A stretch of DNA of 64,000 bases from Lutraria lutraria (lineage: Eukaryota; Mollusca; Bivalvia; Venerida; Mactridae). The DNA is taken from the NCBI GenBank assembly GCA_964023205.1, contig OZ026846.1, positions 33,748,194 through 33,812,193 on the forward strand, given 5' to 3'. This document shows positions 31,815 to 43,838 of this stretch, in pieces; positions within the stretch are counted from its first letter, which is position 1, and every line of letters begins with the position of its first letter. A program made the translations under genes and the position numbers. Below the pieces are notes generated by a model that had not been told where the DNA came from, made no database searches, and saw nothing but the letters and a program-made list of their open reading frames with translations.

Positions 31815-32710
31815 AGAGTCAAGGGTTAGTCACCCTGTTCTTCTTCCAATATAGTACAGTCACCATCTGGCTTATAATCCTAACTGGCGCAGCGCAGTGT
31901 AAAAGGTGTCTATATGTACAAATAGTGATTTTAAAAGTTTGTACAGTGCAGGTAAAAAAATGCCAAGTTATGTCTGTACTCTGTAGTGATTGTAGAAATA
32001 TAGCTACTTTCAACAGCCATGCTGTTGAGTTAAATCTTAGCAATGTGGTCGAGTGTCCGCCTACAGTGCTAAGGCTGATCATAGTGATGGCAGTGAGGTG
32101 GAATGTATGGGGACTTCAACTAGGCCGTTGACTATGCGGTACATCATGGTCACCTTTGCATGAGCTCTGCTTTCTTGGAGAGTACATGTAGGCCACTGTA
32201 ATTGCTGGAGCATCTGCGTCACACTGCTGGTTCTTATGTAGTCTGAGATCATTCTTGCGGCTCTACATTGCACCATCTCAAGTTTACAGACATTTGTATT
32301 GATGAATGGATCCCAGATGATAGATGAGTATTCCACGAGAGGCCCCACCAGGGTTATGTAGCAGGCTCTTTGTTCTTCCTGGGGCATTGATGAATGTTTC
32401 TCTGTAGAAATGATCTGGCATTGTTGGCTTTCTTTGTTTAATGTCAATGTGATGGTTCCGACAGTGATTTTTGGAAGTGTCCGCTTCTTCTAATATATGT
32501 CCATGTATGTTATAAGGTTGTCTGATAGGGTTTTTCTTGTTGGTTACTTGGAGTACCTGACACTTTTGAGGATGGAATTCCATTAGCCAATCCTTCTCCC
32601 ATCTCTGTAGGTCATCTAGGTCTTGCTGTAGGGCTCTAGCATCTTCGTCTGTCATGATAGTGATGATACGACGGTAGAGGGCACAATTGTTCATCATCAC
32701 TATAATTGGT
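31815..32710 (-). pseudogene. Decayed non-LTR retrotransposon (Jockey/CR1-like RT 3' half)
   Basis: On the minus strand, frames interrupted by frameshifts and stops encode a reverse transcriptase C-terminal half. It starts near a degraded FADD-type site (NNCALYRR), continues DEDARALQQDLDDLQRWEKD, FHPQKCQVLQVT, LVEYSSIIWDP, KLEMVQCRAARMISDY and TMMYRIVNGLVEVP. These motifs are typical of Jockey/CR1-group elements. At least one frameshift lies around 32440-32300, and stops break the last part. The 5' end (endonuclease and first RT motifs) is absent, a usual 5' truncation. The exact clade is uncertain. Confidence 0.85.
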
Positions 32711-33861
32711 AGTAAATACCTTATTCTGCCTCTGTTTTATGGGAGAATAAGAAGAATAAGTTAAACATTGTAAAATTGTAGTTGTACATTTTTTCCCAAT
32801 TTTGATTAAAACATCGCAAAAATTCCCAATCCCAAGGGTATGGGTCATATTCCCAATTTGATTATTGTTTTTCACACGTGGTTAATTGTTAAATTTGGAC
32901 AATGATTAATAAAAGCATTTATATCTTATATATCATGGAGTTCATTTAACATATTATTATTAAACACTTTGATAATGTTGATATGCATGATACACACTTG
33001 ATTTTTCATTCAACAAACGAAACCTGCCATAGTTATAGCAAGCACCATGTTTATCTCGAGCATTTATTCTGGTGACTCCTCAAGATAACAAGGTTTTACT
33101 GTATAATGTAATTGCTATTATGTGTCTAAAATTGATCTGTCTGCTCTGTTTGTACTTGTTTTTCCCTCTATGATATTTGCGTTAAACTTGATTGTTTTTA
33201 TTAACGCTCTAAAGTTAGGGACTTATATTGACTAAAACTATAGTTTTGAATTTTTTTATTCTTATAAAGTGAGATTCCTCTGAAAGACTTTACCTCTTGT
33301 AATTGTTGACTCCATCCAGTAAATTAAGCTTGAAGAATGTTTTTATAGATACAAATATGTGAAACAGCCTATCATATATCAGTGACTTTCCTAATTTTTA
33401 TTCAGAAATTTGATATGACACAATATCTGCACCTGGCTAGTATGTACGTCATTTTGTTAGCAACTATTGACTTGGGTAACTGATTGTACTTTTTTGGTGA
33501 ACTCTGTACTTTTAGGACTGTTAATTTTATATATCTTTATTAACCAAATCAATTAACCATTATGGCATAGTTTATTTAAGTAAAGATGGATGAGACAGTT
33601 GGTTGCTGTTATCCACTTTTTCTGAATTGCTGGATGGATGCACTGCAAAATTTATTTGTTCATTGAAACATTCCATTACTACAGAGAAATGAAAATGGGT
33701 AACAAATAGCTGGAACACTCCGGACAATCACTTGGATCAAACATTGATGAAATTTGATCTTGTACCACCTTATCAATGCATTATCTGGTGGTTGTTTATG
33801 TAAACCTAATGTCTGTTTCATCCTTGTTTGGATTGGTTTTCAATAAAGGATTATTCTGCAC
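32711..33861. other. Intergenic sequence, no feature seen
   Basis: AT-rich, with no supported gene or repeat. Confidence 0.45.
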
Positions 33862-33864
33862 CCA

Positions 33865-33935
33865 TAGCGGGATAAATAAAACGTACTTCTTGGCAAAATA
33901 GTGCAAATTTTCATACAAGCACCAAATTTGGTATG
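33865..33935 (+). repeat. Left terminal inverted repeat of the 4.2-kb element
   Basis: About 70 bp, homologous in inverted orientation to 38040-38106, with one ~5-10 base indel after TAAATAA. Confidence 0.75.
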
Positions 33936-33989
33936 ATGATGCATACATGTGTCGGGGTTAATTTAAGACCATGTGCCAACGTGTACCTG

Positions 33990-34062
33990 GTCAGGAACGC
34001 TGTGGTCACGCTCGGATTCGAACCCACAGTCTCCAGGCTATTTGACGTGTATAATACATTGT
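33990..34062 (-). mobile_element. tRNA-like SINE fragment inside the 4.2-kb element
   Basis: On the minus strand a perfect B box GGTTCGAATCC follows an A-box-like TAGCCTGGAGAC. There is no full cloverleaf, so a SINE remnant is favoured. Confidence 0.45.
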
Positions 34063-34899
34063 AATCCATAGTTTATGCTCATAATATCATTCTTACCGTA
34101 AATATTCCGGGTTTATAACCAAACTGAGGTACACGTACTGGTATACTAAAATATTTTGACAGTTGTTTAGGCCAAGGGAATAATTATATAGGTTATTGGA
34201 GCGGCTAAATTCGGAAGGTTGAGTTAATCATGTTTTGCCCGACATATGTAATTTTGCTGGTATCTTTAAAGAACTTCAATGCTTATTGTAAGAAAATAAG
34301 GTTCAAAGTCTGCTTTAAATTTTACAGTTCATCGAGTATATAAACATCCGTCTGTCATAGAAGTCAAAATGCGTCCGTCGGTGGTACGTGGCACTACTTT
34401 CATTTGATATAAGATGAACACACTTCGTTCAGTTAATCAGTAGTATTGCAAGTTTAGGTTCATACATACCTGCATTTTCAAAATGCCTTTTGCTGTTTTC
34501 AGTATTTTGTAGCAGACATGTTTGTCTAGGAACCGTGCCTCAGAATTTAGATGCTTGATTTTGTTTTAGTCTATAAGCGGGTTTCAGGATATCTAACGAA
34601 CATAGGACAATATAAAAAAATATGAGAAACGGTTCCCTGTATTATTCATTTATAGTAATTTATTTTAAGGCTAATTGTTGTTATATAGTTCTAAATACTG
34701 AGTAGTTTGTATCGTTGATATGAACGTTTGATATTGGTTTATAGAAGGCCAACCAAATATGCTATTTGTTTCAAATCACTGGCAATATACTTTATACACT
34801 GGATTTATTTAAGTATATACTTATGGTTTAGTTTTTAAATCTGTAAATTGACGAACTTGATGTGACCAGTCATCGAATACCGATACATTAATGAGTGTG

Positions 34900-37660
34900 C
34901 CAAAAACATTCAATTCCTTATTGGCCAAACTCAGAGCCGATTATGATGTAGCTCTTGAAATGAAATGGTGTTAAAAGTCTTACATCTCTTAGCAACAGAG
35001 AAAGACGTTCAATACAAAACGTAATGAGAAGTCTGTCGAATATTCGGCAGGCATTTGAGAAAAAAACATTTGCTGAACTAGTTACATACATTTTTCGAAA
35101 CACAAACTTTGTCGGACGAGTGCCATAGTTCAACTGTCTGAGCAGGCACCTAAGACTTCTGAATTAGAACCGCATTAACGCGGTAAGAAAGTCTTATTGA
35201 CTTTGAAGAAAGATACAGGCCATGCATTGTTTGCTGCATGTGCTAATGATCCATGAAAACAAATTCAGTGGTAATTTCGTACCAGAAGTCAGTTGATATC
35301 AGTACCCAAACAATCTCTTGAATTAGTGAGTAAGGTACAATATGGGTCAAACAATGAAGCACAGATGGAACAGTGCAACTCTAAGTCTCCTTTGCAATAA
35401 CTCAATTACTTCAGTATAACTGTCATAGAGGTATTCACCGTACATCAAATGTCCATCTTCATTCCAAGACAAACGAACCCCCATTTGCTATTTACATTGA
35501 ACTTTTGATTTTGTGTAGACAAGGAAACGACATCTAATTGATATCTTGTTTCAGTGCGGTATATGTACATAATATAAACATGTCCTTGAAATTTCCACAA
35601 TGGTTGGAGGAGATGTTGTACAACGATGTTGAGTAGTTTGTTCACCAGTGCTACACCGTGGACTCTTTACAATATAACATTGATAACAATTCTGGCTCCA
35701 CTACGTCAATATCATCATTTCATGGGACGGAAATTTCTTTATTTCAACATACGATACGAACGTTGCCGGTGAAAAACAACCATGTTGACTTGTACATTCA
35801 AGAGATTGTTTGGGTACCCGCATCAATCGGTGTACCATCTATACCCGAACAATACGCAAATATAATTCTAGCATACTTTTTTCACAAATTAATCAACCAT
35901 CTTCATTGTCTGATAATTTTCTTGACATGGAGACCAGCATTATCAAACAAAATATGAACTTTAAATACCAATGCCTTCAAAAGGTTTTGATTGCATATCT
36001 TGCGTGGGCAACTTTCCATACCAATGAAAAGTGGGCGTCCTAGTTTCAACTGACGCTGAATGCTGCCTTACCCATCTTACATGAGCGTTGCCATCATAAA
36101 AAATCCATCTATAAGGTCCGAGAAGTCACCAATTTCCTCAATCCATATCAAGTTCCTTTGTTCGCTCTTGCCAAACAAATTCAGTGGCAATGACAAAATT
36201 TCGTTGTTTATGTTTGGTGGTTTGCACGTTGAAATGATGTCTCTGAAAGTTATTGGTATTATTTTGAAAGATAGTGGGTGGATATCGACACTTACAGTGT
36301 CCAATATCGCTACCATGGATGTTGCTGAATCATCCTTTTCGGCATACAATGTTTCTAGAACACAACTTGCCCACCAGACCACAGCGTGTGCTCTATATAA
36401 ATTAAAATTTGGTGAATATATACGGGATAATCTGAGACCGTTCTGAATTTCAATGTCTCCTGATTGAAGACTGGTCTGACATACCAGAAAAGATAAGTTC
36501 TCAGATTTAGTTTTGGAACCAGGTTATTGCACTCCAGATAATAACACTTATATATTTGTCCAACCATATGGAGCAGCAAATTTTGTATTATACCGTAAAG
36601 TATTTGTTCCCTTTATTTTCGCATTAGACCAAATAAATTATGTTAGTTCGGGTACTTATTCATTTACATGATATGGTTTTAATAGTTGATAATACTTTTA
36701 TCCTTCAATAAAAACACAAGGTGTATTTATTTAGTAGAAAGTTAAAGCATGACGTCTGGGGAGTGAAATCTTCAGTTACAATGAAAGCAAACTGTGATCT
36801 TTTTACGTCGTTTTATATCTTGCCAGAAACGTCAGTTTGAGAGATTTTCTTTTGAAGCACAAAGACCATACAAAACCTCCTTCGCTTTCAAACAATGGCA
36901 TTTTGAATTATTCAAACTAACTCGCAACTTTTTCAAGTACTCGAACAAAACGTGACAACCCCAATAGACGGACCTCTTGCCGATGCTCTGATTTTTGTAA
37001 ATACATGTATTAATAATTTTGGTGCTGCGAAAACGTTTGATGGCTAAATTACTGTTGTTTTTGTGCTATTCCTAGTTGCTGCATTCTAAGACATCCTCTG
37101 ATAGAATGTGTTTGATCTTTATCTTCCTAATTTTAAAGCAATGACAAGAACGGCTCGTTGATTAGACAGTTGTTAGTAATGGATTCGAATAAAGTTTCAA
37201 GCAACAGATATACCTTTTAAAGGTGGATAAGTTCGGTAACTGATTAAAGCATCTGATACTATATTTGAGACGAAAAACCAAAGTGAGATAAGCAGTACTG
37301 AGCACTACATAACTATATTGACCCAATGCACCCATGAAGAAGCTGACACTATGATATTTTGCGTATGAAACACGCTGTGGCTAACCGGGCTTGAAAAAGC
37401 ATGTGGTGAGGGGTTCTGACACAGACATTATAATTCTTTCAGTGTCTATTTTCAAAGAAATCAATACTGACACTATTTGGGTGGAGTTTGGTATTTAAAG
37501 CAAAATACTTCAGTTCGTTTCTGGTGCATGTAACTGTCGAAACAATTGGGCAAAAGTTTATAATTATTAAGTTCTCCCATTTTTCAACGCATTTACCGGG
37601 TGTGACACCGCGTGTCTGCCCTCCATGAAAAGGACAAAAAGACTTGGAATGTAATGTCTA
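34900..37660 (+). pseudogene. Decayed ORF of an unclassified multicopy invertebrate gene family
   Basis: Plus-strand frames broken by stops and shifts carry, in order: KRHLIDILF-like traces (about 35520); NIDNNSGSTTSISSFHGTEI and SLFQ at 35681-35752; FGGLHVEMMSLKVIGIILKD, SGW and NVSRTQLAHQTTACALYKL at 36210-36405; CTHEEADTMIF at 37328-37360; a DTDIIIL-like block near 37420; IWVEFG near 37476; and an F-AFTGCDT trace near 37585-37610. I recall this order (DNIDHNP..SFHG, GGLH.EM, THEEADTR, FTGCDT) from large uncharacterised multicopy proteins of cnidarians, molluscs and lancelets. No function is established to my knowledge. The ADTR and CDT blocks resemble FEN/PIN-like nuclease motifs, which is only an inference. 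Confidence 0.65.
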
Positions 37661-37797
37661 TTTAGGTAAGCAGCCCTGGGCCCCCTCCCAATAAATCCGG
37701 ATGACTTCTATCCGGAAACAATTAACGATTAACTAATGTATGCCTAAAACTGCACTAAGGCAAGTTAGTCACGTTCTATATACAACTTCTTCTAGAG

Positions 37798-37814
37798 GGG
37801 GGGGGGGGGGGGGG
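37798..37814 (+). repeat. Poly-G tract
   Basis: An uninterrupted run of about 17 G inside the 4.2-kb element, able to form G-quadruplex DNA. Confidence 0.9.
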
Positions 37815-38039
37815 TTATTTCACAAACTTCGTTTGAATTTACTTATATACATGTATAAACATACTGAACATGTTATGATGATGAACTAAGGTAGTATAAT
37901 TCATTGGTATTGAGAGTTTTGATAAAAAGTTCTTTGACTGGAAAAATATTTGGCGGCCATTTTGAAAATTTGGCGGCCATCTTGAATCGAGGCACTTGAA
38001 CTTTGGCACACACCCTAAATTGTTTCTACATATCGTTCC

Positions 38040-38106
38040 CAACATGTGTGGAAAATTTGGTGCTTGTATGACAATTTGCACTATTTTTTCGTTATTTACC
38101 CCGCTA
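38040..38106 (-). repeat. Right terminal inverted repeat of the 4.2-kb element
   Basis: Mirror of 33865-33935. Just inside it lie two copies of TTTGGCGGCCAT (about 37950 and 37970). Confidence 0.75.
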
Positions 38107-38186
38107 CCAGGAGTCTTTAGAAAATAAGATAGTGACATCTGTATCTATGAAGCTTGTTTTCAGGAAATTATGCAACTCTTCCATTT

Positions 38187-38271
38187 TTTTTCCAGAGCTA
38201 CTCAATATTCATTTCCTGACATTTATGTTGAGGTATGTCATGTTAAGAAGAATTTATTTGAAAGCTCGGAA
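38187..38271 (+). CDS. Weak candidate terminal exon
   Basis: After a strong pyrimidine tract and acceptor (CATTTTTTTTCCAG|) a frame reads ATQYSFPDIYVEVCHVKKNL... to a TAG at about 38271. An alternative frame from the same acceptor stays open to 38452 (...RNRSRSTVKTLCSIP...). Neither has a recognisable family or a proven upstream exon, though the small gene at 26.4 kb is on the same strand. Confidence 0.18.
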
Positions 38272-38747
38272 CAGAAGTAGATCCACTGTAAAGACATTAT
38301 GCAGCATTCCAGGTAAATCATTTATAAATATGCGAGAATTTTCCTTCGCTAGTGATACTGTTACACAAGCACTAACTAATTTGTTAAATGCATATGCAAA
38401 TAATTATGAATGGAATATTATGCTATGTATTCAAGTGGTATCTGTATTTTGAATTTTTACACTAATTTAATTTTTCCACAGCATAAGATCAATGTCAGAT
38501 TAATTGCTACTTTTGTTGCTTAATGGAATAAAATATTGGCATCATGTTTTTGGCTTCTTCCGTGTTTATTATCTTGGCTAAGATTTTCTTGCTATTTTTA
38601 TTATACTAAATATTGTTAACATCATCCTGTCATCATCTACATGTTTCATGCATTATAAACTTCATGTACATGTCATGTAGTTCTGTTAAAAGAGTTTTAC
38701 AGTTGTCTCCCTTCAATTACATATATCACTATTTTTTAAAGAGCATT

Positions 38748-38820
38748 AGACCATCCTAAAACAATATTTTGTTTGTGGTTTTATGCTACCTATTCACCAA
38801 AAATGGCCCTACCTACTTTT
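38748..38820 (-). mobile_element. Left half of a MITE split by a Helentron/pearl-like insertion
   Basis: It starts GACCATCCTAAAACAATATT, then TTGTTTGTGGTTTTA, matching in inverted orientation the right half at 40238-40388 (reverse complement GGCCATCCTTTAAAAATTTT, then TTGTTTGTGGTAACC). It is also homologous to the intact MITE at 49629-49869. Confidence 0.75.
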
Positions 38821-40237
38821 TAGCTCACCAGAGCACGAATGTGCTCAGGGTGAGCTTTTGTGATCACCCTGCGTCCATCGTGCGTCGTTACGTGGCGTCC
38901 ATGTTTACTTAAAACAACATCTCCTCCTACACCGCTATGCCGATTGCAACCAAACTTTGCTGGAATGATCCTTGGGTGGTCCCCTTTCAAAGTTGTTCAA
39001 AAAATTAAATTTCATTAAAAACTCTGGTTGCTATGGCAACAAATAGAAAAAACTTAAAAAATCTTCTTGTCCGAAACCACAGGGCCTAGAGCTGAGATAT
39101 TTGGTATGTAGCATTGTCTAATGGAACTCTACAAAGTTTGTTCAAATTATTCCCCTGGGGTCAAAATTGGCTCCGCCCCAGGGGTAACTTGATTTTACAT
39201 AGACTTATATAGGAAATTAAAAAAATCTTCTTGTCAAAAACTACAATGCCTAGAGCTTTGATATTTGGTGTGTAGCATAGTCTAGTGGACCTCTACCAAG
39301 TTTGTTCAAACTATTGCCCTAGGGTCAAAATTGGTCCCGCCCCGGGGGTCACTTGATTTATATAGACTTATATAGGAAAATTTAAAAAATCTTCTTTTCC
39401 GAAACCACAAGACCTAGAGCTAAGATATTTGGTATGTAGCATTATCTAGTGGACCTCTACCGAGTTTATTCGAATTATTGCCCTAGGATCAAAATTGGCC
39501 CTGCCCTGGGGTTTATTCTATTTTATATAGGAAAATTTAAAAAATCTTCTTCTCCGAAACCACAAGGCCTAGAGCTAAGATATTTGGTATGTAGCATTGT
39601 CTAGTGGACCTCTACCAAGTTTGTTCAAATTATTGCCCTAGGGTCAAAATTGGCCCTGTCCTGGGGTTTATTCTATTTTATATAGGAAAATTTAAAAAAT
39701 CTTCTTCTCCAAAACCACAAGGCCTAGAGCTAAGATATTTGGTATGTAGCATTGTCTAGTGGACCTCTACCAAGTTTGTTCAAATTATTGCCCTAGGGTC
39801 AAAATTGGCCCCGCCCCGGGGGTCACTTGATTTATATAGACTTATATAGGAAAAATTAAAAAATCTTCTCCAAAACTGCAAGGCCTAGAGCTTAGATATT
39901 TTGTATGTGGCATTGTCGAGTGGACCTCTACCAAGTTTGTTCAAATTATGGCCCCGGGGTCAAAATTAGCCCTGCCCTGGGGTTTATTCTATTTTGTATA
40001 GGAAAATTTTTAAAAATCTTCTCCGAATCCACAAGGCCTAGAGCTAAGATATTTGGTATCTAGCTTTGTCTAATAGACCTCTTTTAAATCTGTTCATATG
40101 ATGGCCATGGGATAAAAAATGGCCCAGATGGGTCACTTGATCTTACTTGGACTCGTTTAGAAATATTTTAACAATGTTCGTCTCAAAATGACCTTTTCTC
40201 CTGGTGAGCATTTATAGGGCCATCATGGCCCTCTTGT
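38821..40237 (+). mobile_element. Non-autonomous Helentron/pearl-like element with ~170-bp tandem core
   Basis: The 5' end TAGCTCACCAG is followed by a GAGCACGAATGTGCTC hairpin. Near the 3' end CTGGTGAGC mirrors the start, and the element closes with hairpin AGGGCCATCATGGCCCT (40216-40232) plus CTTGTTT. The core has about six or seven diverged ~170-bp units (AAACCACAAGGCCTAGAGCT, AAGATATTTGGTATGTAGCA, GTGGACCTCTACCAAGTTTG). This architecture is known for bivalve pearl elements and Helentron-associated HINE elements. No protein is encoded. Confidence 0.75.
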
Positions 40238-40388
40238 TTTCAGTGTATGAATAGCATTTTGACAGGTATTTGGGGTTCAATGTAAAAAATAAATTGTAAA
40301 AAAATATTACCAACCGGTACCTACATACCCACTGAAAGTTTTCTCAGAGTAGGGTTACCACAAACAAAAAATTTTTAAAGGATGGCCT
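40238..40388 (-). mobile_element. Right half of the split MITE
   Basis: It contains AAATAAATTGTAAAAAAATA, CTACATACCCACTGAAAG and ends ACCACAAACAAAAAATTTTT, AAAGGATGGCCTTA. Together with 38748-38820 it rebuilds a ~225-bp element colinear with the reverse complement of 49629-49869. Confidence 0.75.
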
Positions 40389-43290
40389 TAGACACATCAT
40401 GACACCTAATGATTCATACTTTGTATTTGTACATTTTGATATCATATAACAAGATATAAGTAATTGTTTGAAGAAGTAAATGTTATTTATTACCTTAGTT
40501 GTGAATGCCTGCTCAGGTATTTGTCTTATTTTCTTTGTACCTAGAGTAAATAAGAATTTTGAAAATCATACGCAATTAGATATATTCTCATACCAGAAGA
40601 TTGTGTGAGACAAAGGTAGTTTTTTCTTTCTGACTCACTGATAAAAATGTCTGTGTGGCTGCATCTTAAAACAAGTGTTATCCAGATTTTCAGATGCTGA
40701 ACAAATAGACAATATAATTTTGTACATCTACATGATTGTAGTATCTTGGAAGTCATCTTTCTGAATCATTTATTTATGTCCACATGTGTGTATATTTTCT
40801 GTTATATGAATGTTTCCCTACTTCCCCTCTCATAGTTAGCATTTTGAGAAAAATGAAAAATTGTCGCTCACCATAAATGTTTTTAGCCTTTGATAATCAC
40901 TTAATTATATGGAATGCAGGGGAAGAAGAACCATTTAATTATACACGAATTTAAGAAATCATTCATTAAGGTTTACAAATTATGCAGTAAATTAAAAATA
41001 CACAGGTCTGTAAAATCTATCAGTAGCTGTTTAATCTCAACGACTTAACATTTTCATGGTCTGTAACATGAAATTGTTAAATTGGTTTGACTCACACTGA
41101 ACAGAAGGTCATGTTTTTCTATGTATTATTACACATTGTAATGATGTTGTTATCTGGGTTTGATTCCCGGTTATTACCCTTCCGTGAAAATTTGACAATG
41201 TTGATTTTCCTCCACATGTGGAGAAGTTGACGGTTTCTAGTGGAGGGGTAAGTTAGTACTGGTTACAATAAAGTCCAGGAAATATTTGTCAGGTGAATCG
41301 GCCGCTGTATATAACTGAAAAATTGTTGAAAAACTGTGCTATTAAAACTGAAATAAATGTTATAATAGAAGGGAAACAACTCAAGTAGACTGAAATTAAG
41401 TGAACTTTGAATACAAACTTACAGTTAAATACACTGTGGATAACCTTTAATGTTTTGTGTTTGAACTTTGCAAATACCAAAAAGTGTAAATCTGCCATTT
41501 AGATATCTATGTTTCCATGTTAATATATTTTCAAAAATAATATTTTTTTGTCAATTTAGAAGATTTCATGTAGATCTATTCACTTTAGGCAAATGTTAGA
41601 AACTACATCTGAATATGTTAGTACATTGTATGTACTTATATCAGGTATGAATGATCAATACTTAACTGCAGTATAGTCAATACAGTCTGGTCAGATGAAT
41701 TTGAACATCCCTTATCCCAAAATCATTTAAATGATGGACAATATTTGCTTAGTATATGAAAAATGAATATATAAAGCTTATATTTTTTTTTATACTTAAG
41801 TTCTGAGCAAAATTTTCTTAATGTCAATATTGTATTTTTTAGCACTTAAAGAAAATCATTGAAAACACTTGGTTCTTGCTGATATGTACTATTTAACAGT
41901 AGTATAATATACTATTTTACAGTAGTATGGCTGTATTTTATTACCTGTTTCTATGGAAAAATTGTTAAATGTTTCCAGACTTCCTCCAGTTTGTAGTAAG
42001 ATGATTGTTACCCCACCCATACCTATCGACATATAATTGTGCTGTATTGGTTGTTTCAGTGTGAAAAATAAATTGGAATTTTGTCAAGAATTTGCAGCTT
42101 AGAATTACCTGTGATTTGAGATATTACATATGTGTACAGCCGAATATAAGCTAGTATAACCAATAGTTTCCTAAACAACTTGGTGTTTAAACTGTATATA
42201 TTATATGTATGCGTATAATTAAGTATTCATTTTAATGGATAGATCTGATGCAGTAATGTTGTGACTATAACTAACAGATGGGGCTGACTGTTGTGGTTCA
42301 TTAATCATTATAAAAAAAGTTAAAGTATGCTCAGTGAACTGTGTTACATAAATGGTTTAAGTTGGATAAATATGACCTTGAGAGGCCCCTGCTCCAGACA
42401 AGGTAATTATGGTTTATCTTAAGGGATTTTCAGGGGATTAATCCCTATCTTGATGCAGACATGACATTAAGGGCTTACTTTATTTGATAAGTCAATTTAT
42501 AGTCTGGCTTGCTTGAAAACTTTCATCAAAGGGTTGCACAGCTATATTTTATCAGTATCTTGTATTGAGACACCGTGGGACAATAAACCATTAGAGGTGA
42601 TTGCTCCGTACAGTACATTGATCAAAATATTATGATGTTTTATTATGAATGGGATGAATTATGTAAATCTATTTTTTATGCATATGGTACTGATTATTTA
42701 ATGAAGTGGGGCTGGTGTATATGGGTGTGTTTTTGTCTGACATGTTCAAAATGATGTATGTATATTCCAGTATAATGCTATATATAACATATTTCATACA
42801 TATGGTATGGAACACTTTGGACAAAAACACACCAATTATACATAATGCATATATATTTATATGTGGTATTATATAATACATATAAAATTATATGTGTGAT
42901 AGGTGCATATTAATTTTTGGTCTTTTTCACCCTTAATTTATAGATTCTATTGTACCACTTAATACAAACTCAAAAAAAGTTCTGCATGTTTTTTAAAAGA
43001 TCTTAGCACTGTTTGACAGTCTTTGAATTAGTTTTTTGTGGCAGGTTGCCCGCCAATATACTTTATGAAGAAAACTCTCAAAAGACAGGTTGTCCGAATA
43101 AGGACTTAAAGATGGAAAAAATTCTTTCGGGCACCCGACTAATTCGAAGACTATTTGATAGATAATGCTCATCCCTGAATATATCATCAATCCTATATTT
43201 ATCTATCTGTTGTTTAACAGTCCAAATTTCAATCAGGTCACTTCTGAGAGAGGGGAAGTAAGATACATGTACAAAACTGGGCATTTATAT
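40389..43290. other. Unassigned sequence, no gene recognised
   Basis: AT-rich, with no convincing coding exon. A possible SINE-like B box (GGTTTGATTCCCGG) lies near 41157. ATG ACC TTG ... CAAG|GTAATT at about 42372-42401 resembles a tiny exon, but nothing supports it. Confidence 0.4.
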
Positions 43291-43294
43291 CCCT

Positions 43295-43508
43295 ACTCAG
43301 ATATTTTTTTCTGGTTCTTTATCGAGCCCAGTGTAAAGCTCTGATACACGCCTCGGCCTCGCCCTTTTTCTTTGATTTTCTAGACACAATACTTGGCTCA
43401 GTCGTTGGGATTGGGGCTCTGAAAAAGCATCCCTGAGAAATTCAAAAGGCGGAGCTGAGAATTGAACCAACAACCTTTCGTTCAGTAAGTCCCATCAAGT
43501 TACAGATA
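43295..43508 (-). mobile_element. tRNA-derived SINE (minus strand)
   Basis: On the minus strand a tRNA-like head with B box GTTGGTTCAATTCTC (about 43470) is followed by GCTCCGCC and a body. It ends with ACACTGGGCTCGATAAAGAA, a tail type I associate with molluscan SINEs. Boundaries are approximate. Confidence 0.65.
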
Positions 43509-43764
43509 GACCTGATTGATCTGATCTTTTTGTTTAAGGATAAATAGGTTTGAACAAATAATATATAATCAGCATAAAATCATCATGTACTATGTTCTAT
43601 CTTTGAATCAATCAGTTTCTATGAGTTATAATCTCTGAGTGCATGACATCTCTGTAGTTCATGTGTGAATTATATGTACGGTAGATTAATGAATCATATC
43701 TGAGAATATTTAACATTTAGTGATGTGGTATCTTGTATTTATAAATTGGCTGGGATATTCACCA
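43509..43764. other. Unassigned sequence
   Basis: Nothing is seen between the SINE and the tRNA-like unit. Confidence 0.4.
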
Positions 43765-43838
43765 GCCCAATTAGCTCAGTTGGTAGAGCATCTGACTTGC
43801 AAGGAGGAGGTCACAGGTTTGAGCCTGGCATCAGGGGA
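43765..43838 (+). pseudogene. tRNA-like sequence (TGC loop), degenerate
   Basis: GCCCAATTAGCTCAGTTGGT, AGAGC gives a good D arm, and CACAGGTTTGAGCCTGGC gives a good T arm. The 7-nt loop CTTGCAA would place TGC (Ala) as the anticodon. However, the anticodon stem does not pair and the 3' acceptor strand (ATTGGGC expected) is missing. It is therefore a tRNA pseudogene or SINE head. Confidence 0.75.

Larger units (their letters stand above)
33865..38106 (+). mobile_element. Candidate 4.2-kb DNA transposon with ~70-bp TIRs and unclassified ORF remnant
   Basis: The left end starts TAGCGGGATAAATAAA and runs through AATAGTGCAAATTTTCATAC and AAGCACCAAAT. Reading inward from the right end on the minus strand gives TAGCGGGGTAAATAAC, AATAGTGCAAATTGTCATAC and AAGCACCAAAT. 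CCA flanks both ends (33862-33864 and 38107-38109), a possible 3-bp target duplication. Inside lies a decayed plus-strand ORF, listed separately. The superfamily is not recognised. Confidence 0.6.

Noticed and set aside
36077..36382. 101-codon minus-strand open frame
   Set aside because: It is the antisense of the recognisable plus-strand GGLHVEM...ACALYKL block.
38821..40237. Classical Helitron call from the hairpin near the 3' end
   Set aside because: The end reads CTTG rather than the CTRR of canonical Helitrons, and the subterminal inverted repeats fit Helentron/pearl-type elements better.
43765..43838. Functional tRNA-Ala(TGC)
   Set aside because: The anticodon stem does not pair and the 3' acceptor strand is missing.
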